From Treponema sp. (lineage in GTDB: Bacteria; Spirochaetota; Spirochaetia; Treponematales; Treponemataceae), in the NCBI GenBank assembly GCA_017935745.1, contig JAGBGX010000010.1:1-64000 (forward strand): a DNA stretch of 64,000 nucleotides, given 5' to 3'. Made by a program: the position numbers and the translations under genes. This document shows, piece after piece, positions 60,514 to 64,000 of this stretch (position 1 is the stretch's first letter; each line of letters begins with the position of its first letter). Below the pieces are notes generated by a model. That model had not been told where the DNA came from and did no database searches. It saw only the letters and a list, made by a program, of their open reading frames with translations.

Positions 60514-63500
60514 CTACCACAAAGCAAGTTTCAGACTGTATTTTCCGGGTTTTATTCTGTACTGCTCCAAAGTGTCTGGTCCGCAGGCTCCAGTTCCAAC
60601 ACCGCGCAGTCCGGCATAAACCGAAAGAATATATTTTCCGTTTTTGCCTTTTGATAAATCAATCAGCTCGTTGTGATGTTCGCATTTCCATAAGTCTTCT
60701 TTTGCGTATTTTGAAAGATTGAATGAAAATGTGCTTTCAGAAAAAATATGCAGTTTTTTTGAATTTCCCTTCAGACAGATATACTGTGCATCGCATCTTG
60801 AGCCGTTTTCTTGCGGAACAATGTAAGGAACTTCCATTTCATTGCATTTTTTTTGATGAAGCGCAGTTACAGCGGCGTTCTTTCTGTCTGAATAACATTC
60901 GTGAGGGCCTTTTCCGTACCATTCAATTTCTTTAAAATCGCTGGAAACTTGCAGTTCGATTCCAACGCAGGGATATTCTTCAACTTCCGAAGAAAGTTCA
61001 AAGTCAATTTTTATTTCAGCGTAGATTTCTCCATCTTTTTTCAAGACTTCAGCTTTTTTTGAAACGTCAGCAAGTTTTACTTTTTTAACGGAATTTTTCC
61101 CAGAATAAATTTCAAATCCTTTTTGGGTTTGTTTAATCTGAGCTGATGGAATGTCATTTTCAATCCATGAAAGCGTTGGCTTGTTTAAAAATACATTCGG
61201 AACCGGCTTTTTAAAAATGTTTGGAAGCTCGCGCTTTATGCATTCATTTTCTGTAAGTGCCCTGAAAATTACAGGAGAAATTTTTTCCGTCAGATTATTT
61301 AAATATTCTTCATCAAAATCAGATTTTTTATTTTTAACGGAAAAGTTTCTTTCATTCAGAAAAAATTCTTCAAATCCAAAAATATATTTCTCTGGTGCAA
61401 AAGCCGTTTTGTTTTTGTAGGAAAAATAAAAATGAAGAACAGCCTGTTCATCGCAGTTTGTATAATCCTTTGCAAAGGTAATCTTACATTGCTTTGTTTC
61501 TTCTGGATTCAATTCTGGCAGATCGGCTTGTCCTTTTTCAGCAGTTTTTCCATTTAAAATCAATTCATAATCTAACTGAATATTTTTTAGATCAGAAAAA
61601 TCTTGATGATTTGTGATTGTGAAAATGCCGTTTTCCTTGTGAAGCTCCTTTATTTTCAGCGGGCAGAAAAGATATTTGCATTCTTCCATTGCAGGTTTTG
61701 GACTTTGATCTGGAAATGTAATTCCGTTTAAGCAAAAGTCATAATCTGACGGAGAATCACCAAAGTCTCCGCCGTATTTCCAATAGGCTCCGCCTTGCGG
61801 ATTTCCTGCTTTTCCTTCTGCTGATTCTGAAGCAAGTCCTTGGTCAATCCAGTCCCAGATAAATCCGCCTTGCAGTCCGTGCGTTGAATAAATTGCTTTC
61901 CAATAATCTGATAAAGAGCCATTTGCATTTCCCATGGCATGGGAGTATTCGCACATAATAATCGGCCTGTAATCTTCTTTTTTTAAAGCATATTCTTTTA
62001 TCAGTTCGATTGAAGGGTACATCGGACCTATAAAATCAGTGAGTCCTTTCCCACGTGCCAGTGAGTCCAATGTAAAATCACCTTGAGTCCATTCAGGCCT
62101 TACAAATCCTTCGTAATGCACAAGCCTTGTTTTATCAACACGACGAATCCAGCTTGCCGCCGCGACTTGATTTTGTCCGTCGCCGCTTTCATTTCCCAAA
62201 GACCAGCCGAAAATGCAAACATTGTTTTTATCACGGCGGACCATTCTTGTGATTCTCTGCAAGTATGCGTTCATGTATGAATCAGAGCGTGCAATGCAGT
62301 CGTAATAGGCATGGTTTTCAATATTAGCTTCGTCCAAAACATAGATTCCGTAGCGGTTGCACAAATCATACCAGCGTTCATCATTAGGATAGTGGCATGT
62401 CCTTACTGCATTAAAGTTGTAAGATTTCATCAGCCTGATGTCTTTTAGCATTTCTTCAGTTGTCAATGTTTTTCCGTTGAACTGAGAATGCTCGTGGCGG
62501 TTTACGCCTTTTATATAGACTTTTTTCCCGTTGAGTAAAAGTTCCTTGTTTTTTATTTCAACAGATTTGAATCCTGTTGTAAATGCAACTGTTTCAATGT
62601 AATTGTCTTTTTCATCAAAAAGGCTTGCTGACAAAATGTACAATTCAGGTTTTTCGTGGCTCCACAGCAAAGCGTTCTTTACAGGAATTTCAGTTCTAAA
62701 AGTAAACTGGTTTTTTCTGTAATTCAGTGTGCTTTTGCTTTTTTCTTCATAAATTTTTTCCCCTAAAGTCTGATTGTTTCCGAATCCGTCAATTTTAAAA
62801 AGTTTTACAGCAAGCGAATATTTTTTTGAATCCAAATCTTTATTTTCAAGTTTTTTAGAGTAATCTGAAAATCCGATTTTTATATTCAAAGGAATTTTTC
62901 CTTCTGCATGCAGTGGAAAATTTTCATCTTGAGGAAGCCTGGCTTCTGTTAAAGCTTCAGCATCTTCAATAAAAAGTGAATTTGTTGCATACAGATAAAC
63001 GCTTCTGTGAATTCCTCCAAACCACCATTGGTCTTGATCTTCTACAAAAGATGCATCTGAATATCTAATGACTTTAATGCCAATTGTAACTTTAGGATAG
63101 CCAAAGATATAAGGCGTAATGTCAAATTCGCACGGAAGCCGTGTGTCCTTTGAAATGCCTGTTTCTTTTCCGTTTATGTAAACAATTGCAACGCTTTCTG
63201 CTGAGCCAATGTGAAGAATAATCCGCCTGTTCTTCCAGTTTTCAGGCAGTTTTACAGAAAGCTTGTATAGTCCTGTAGGATTTTTTTCGGGAACGTTCGG
63301 CGGAAGTGTGTCAAAAGGCATTTGAACATTTGTATAATGCGGAAAGTCGTATCCTTGCAAAGTCCATGTTCCAGGAACTTTTATTTTATTGAACACATTT
63401 TCTGTAAATTCCGGAGAATGCCAGTTTTTCAAAATTCCTTTGTCGCTTTCAGGATTTTCTATCAGTTTAAAATCCCATTGTCCGTCAAGGAGCATCACAT

Positions 63501-63645
63501 TTTTGCTTTTTGTGAAACTGACTTTTTCAGGTCCGGCGCAAACTTCTTCAAGTGCCAGATTCTCGCTTTCATAGTTAAAAAGGGGAGCTCTGATTTCAAG
63601 ACGGTTTAATGATTGTATTTCTGGATTTTCCCATGCTCTTTTCAT
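60514..63645 (-). CDS. Beta-galactosidase, glycoside hydrolase family 2 (LacZ/EbgA type)
   Basis: A 1043-residue cytoplasmic enzyme with the five-domain LacZ layout. The sugar-binding domain includes WTLQGYDFPHYTNVQMPFD and VYINGKETGISKDTRLPCEFDIT. The TIM barrel has GVNRHEHSQFNGKTLTTEEM, RTCHYPNDERWYDLCNRYGIYVLDEANIE, the acid/base Glu in GWSLGNESGDGQN (about residue 484) and the nucleophile in IIMCEYSHAMGNANGSLSDYW (about 560). The C-terminal beta-sandwich ends in YAGLRGVGTGACGPDTL. No signal peptide is seen. It is divergent from a sugar-binding lipoprotein gene with a palindromic site between, suggesting shared regulation. Confidence 0.93.
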   Translation of the reverse strand: MKRAWENPEIQSLNRLEIRAPLFNYESENLALEEVCAGPEKVSFTKSKNVMLLDGQWDFKLIENPESDKGILKNWHSPEFTENVFNKIKVPGTWTLQGYDFPHYTNVQMPFDTLPPNVPEKNPTGLYKLSVKLPENWKNRRIILHIGSAESVAIVYINGKETGISKDTRLPCEFDITPYIFGYPKVTIGIKVIRYSDASFVEDQDQWWFGGIHRSVYLYATNSLFIEDAEALTEARLPQDENFPLHAEGKIPLNIKIGFSDYSKKLENKDLDSKKYSLAVKLFKIDGFGNNQTLGEKIYEEKSKSTLNYRKNQFTFRTEIPVKNALLWSHEKPELYILSASLFDEKDNYIETVAFTTGFKSVEIKNKELLLNGKKVYIKGVNRHEHSQFNGKTLTTEEMLKDIRLMKSYNFNAVRTCHYPNDERWYDLCNRYGIYVLDEANIENHAYYDCIARSDSYMNAYLQRITRMVRRDKNNVCIFGWSLGNESGDGQNQVAAASWIRRVDKTRLVHYEGFVRPEWTQGDFTLDSLARGKGLTDFIGPMYPSIELIKEYALKKEDYRPIIMCEYSHAMGNANGSLSDYWKAIYSTHGLQGGFIWDWIDQGLASESAEGKAGNPQGGAYWKYGGDFGDSPSDYDFCLNGITFPDQSPKPAMEECKYLFCPLKIKELHKENGIFTITNHQDFSDLKNIQLDYELILNGKTAEKGQADLPELNPEETKQCKITFAKDYTNCDEQAVLHFYFSYKNKTAFAPEKYIFGFEEFFLNERNFSVKNKKSDFDEEYLNNLTEKISPVIFRALTENECIKRELPNIFKKPVPNVFLNKPTLSWIENDIPSAQIKQTQKGFEIYSGKNSVKKVKLADVSKKAEVLKKDGEIYAEIKIDFELSSEVEEYPCVGIELQVSSDFKEIEWYGKGPHECYSDRKNAAVTALHQKKCNEMEVPYIVPQENGSRCDAQYICLKGNSKKLHIFSESTFSFNLSKYAKEDLWKCEHHNELIDLSKGKNGKYILSVYAGLRGVGTGACGPDTLEQYRIKPGKYSLKLALW

Positions 63646-63679
63646 GATTTCATTCTATATCAGAATTGTATAATGCAAA

Positions 63680-63711
63680 GGTATTTTAATACCAGTACAT
63701 CCGTACCTTTT
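63680..63711. promoter_or_regulatory. Palindromic operator candidate between lacZ-like gene and binding lipoprotein
   Basis: GGTATT and AATACC flank two bases at 63680-63693, and the wider AAAGGTA...TACCTTT pair spans about 63677-63710. A TATAAT box occurs on the plus strand at 63669-63674. The arrangement fits a LacI-type or similar repressor acting on both divergent genes. Confidence 0.4.
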
Positions 63712-63774
63712 CTTTATGAAATTCAGTGCTACCATATATTATGAAGAAAAGAGAAATCTTTTTTAGGAGGAAAA

Positions 63775-64000
63775 ATGAAAAGATTATTTGTTTTAACTGT
63801 ATGTGCGGTTATGTTTACAGGACTTTTTACTTCTTGTTCTAATAAAAAGGAAGTAAAAGCAAGTGATTCAAATTCGCCTGTAAAGCTGATAGTTTGGTGC
63901 TGGGATCCGACTTTCAACATTTACTCTATGAACGAAGCTGCAAAAATTTACAAAGAAAGCCATCCGAATGTTGATGTTGAAGTTGTAGAAACTCCGTGGG
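63775..64000 (+). CDS. Carbohydrate ABC transporter substrate-binding lipoprotein, N-terminus only
   Basis: The first 75 codons of a family 1 solute-binding protein. The signal peptide MKRLFVLTVCAVMFTGLFTS ends at a lipobox cysteine (TSCSN, Cys21). The mature start VKLIVWCWDPTFNIYSMNEAAKIYKESHPNVDVEVVETPW is characteristic of sugar-binding proteins of the ABC class. AGGAGG lies 4 nt before ATG 63775. It is divergent from the GH2 beta-galactosidase, so it probably binds a galactoside or related oligosaccharide (inference). The gene continues past the window. Confidence 0.88.
   Translation, partial: MKRLFVLTVCAVMFTGLFTSCSNKKEVKASDSNSPVKLIVWCWDPTFNIYSMNEAAKIYKESHPNVDVEVVETPW

Overview
The window looks like a chromosomal segment of a saccharolytic, host-associated Treponema (Spirochaetota). 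This is inferred from gene content: many sugar ABC transporters and glycosidases, HPr kinase plus HPr with no PTS permease in view, Ala-rich lipoproteins, an SUMF1/FGE-type secreted protein of the kind treponemes carry in many copies, and poly-G tracts inside genes for exported proteins. Species cannot be assigned from this sequence. No rRNA, tRNA, CRISPR array, transposase or prophage was recognised.

Layout. 1-0.7 kb: a divergent lipoprotein/HTH-regulator pair with iterated operator-like repeats. 0.8-16.3 kb: a pentose/arabinan utilisation region, with a YtfQ-type sugar ABC operon, an L-fucose/L-arabinose isomerase family enzyme, an oligosaccharide ABC transporter (binding lipoprotein and two permeases), three GH43 enzymes, an ArsR-like regulator and a DUF624 protein. 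16.6-22.5 kb: lipoprotein, YfcE phosphodiesterase, a one-polypeptide ECF transporter energy module, an ArsB/NhaD-type permease and a DUF368 lipid-carrier transporter. 22.5-24.5 kb: a TlpA / CXXC micro-protein / polyferredoxin redox operon. 26-27.5 kb: cysK and an Rrf2 regulator behind a promoter that contains a perfect palindrome. 27.5-31.4 kb: lipoprotein, aminotransferase, enolase. 31.7-36 kb: a ChvE-GguA-GguB multiple-sugar transporter with an unusual stem-loop array. 36.4-37.2 kb: an FGE/C-type-lectin-fold protein whose C-terminus resembles a diversity-generating retroelement target. 37.2-40.2 kb: hprK-ptsH-lexA-holA. 40.3-45.9 kb: methyltransferase, RecQ helicase, M16 peptidase. 46-49.2 kb: copper efflux (csoR, copA with a fused CopZ-like tail). 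49.2-54.7 kb: lipoprotein, nuclease/phosphatase, Rex, and a trypsin-like protease interrupted at a G10 tract, followed by two secreted proteins. 54.8-57.2 kb: serC-serA behind two TGTGA-N6-TCACA palindromes. 57.2-64 kb: MFS transporter, diguanylate cyclase, Ogt, GH2 beta-galactosidase and the start of another sugar-binding lipoprotein.

How it fits together. The GH43 enzymes would release arabino-oligosaccharides or arabinose, the ABC transporters import them, and the isomerase starts catabolism. ChvE/Ggu and GH2 extend this to other sugars, and enolase serves central glycolysis. HprK/HPr and Rex are candidate carbon and redox sensors. The strongest unusual signals are the G-tract-switched protease, the CopA-CopZ fusion with an internal ribosome-binding site, the paired palindromes before serC, a three-copy dispersed repeat, the stem-loop array at 32.8-33.1 kb and the DGR-like gene at 36.4 kb.
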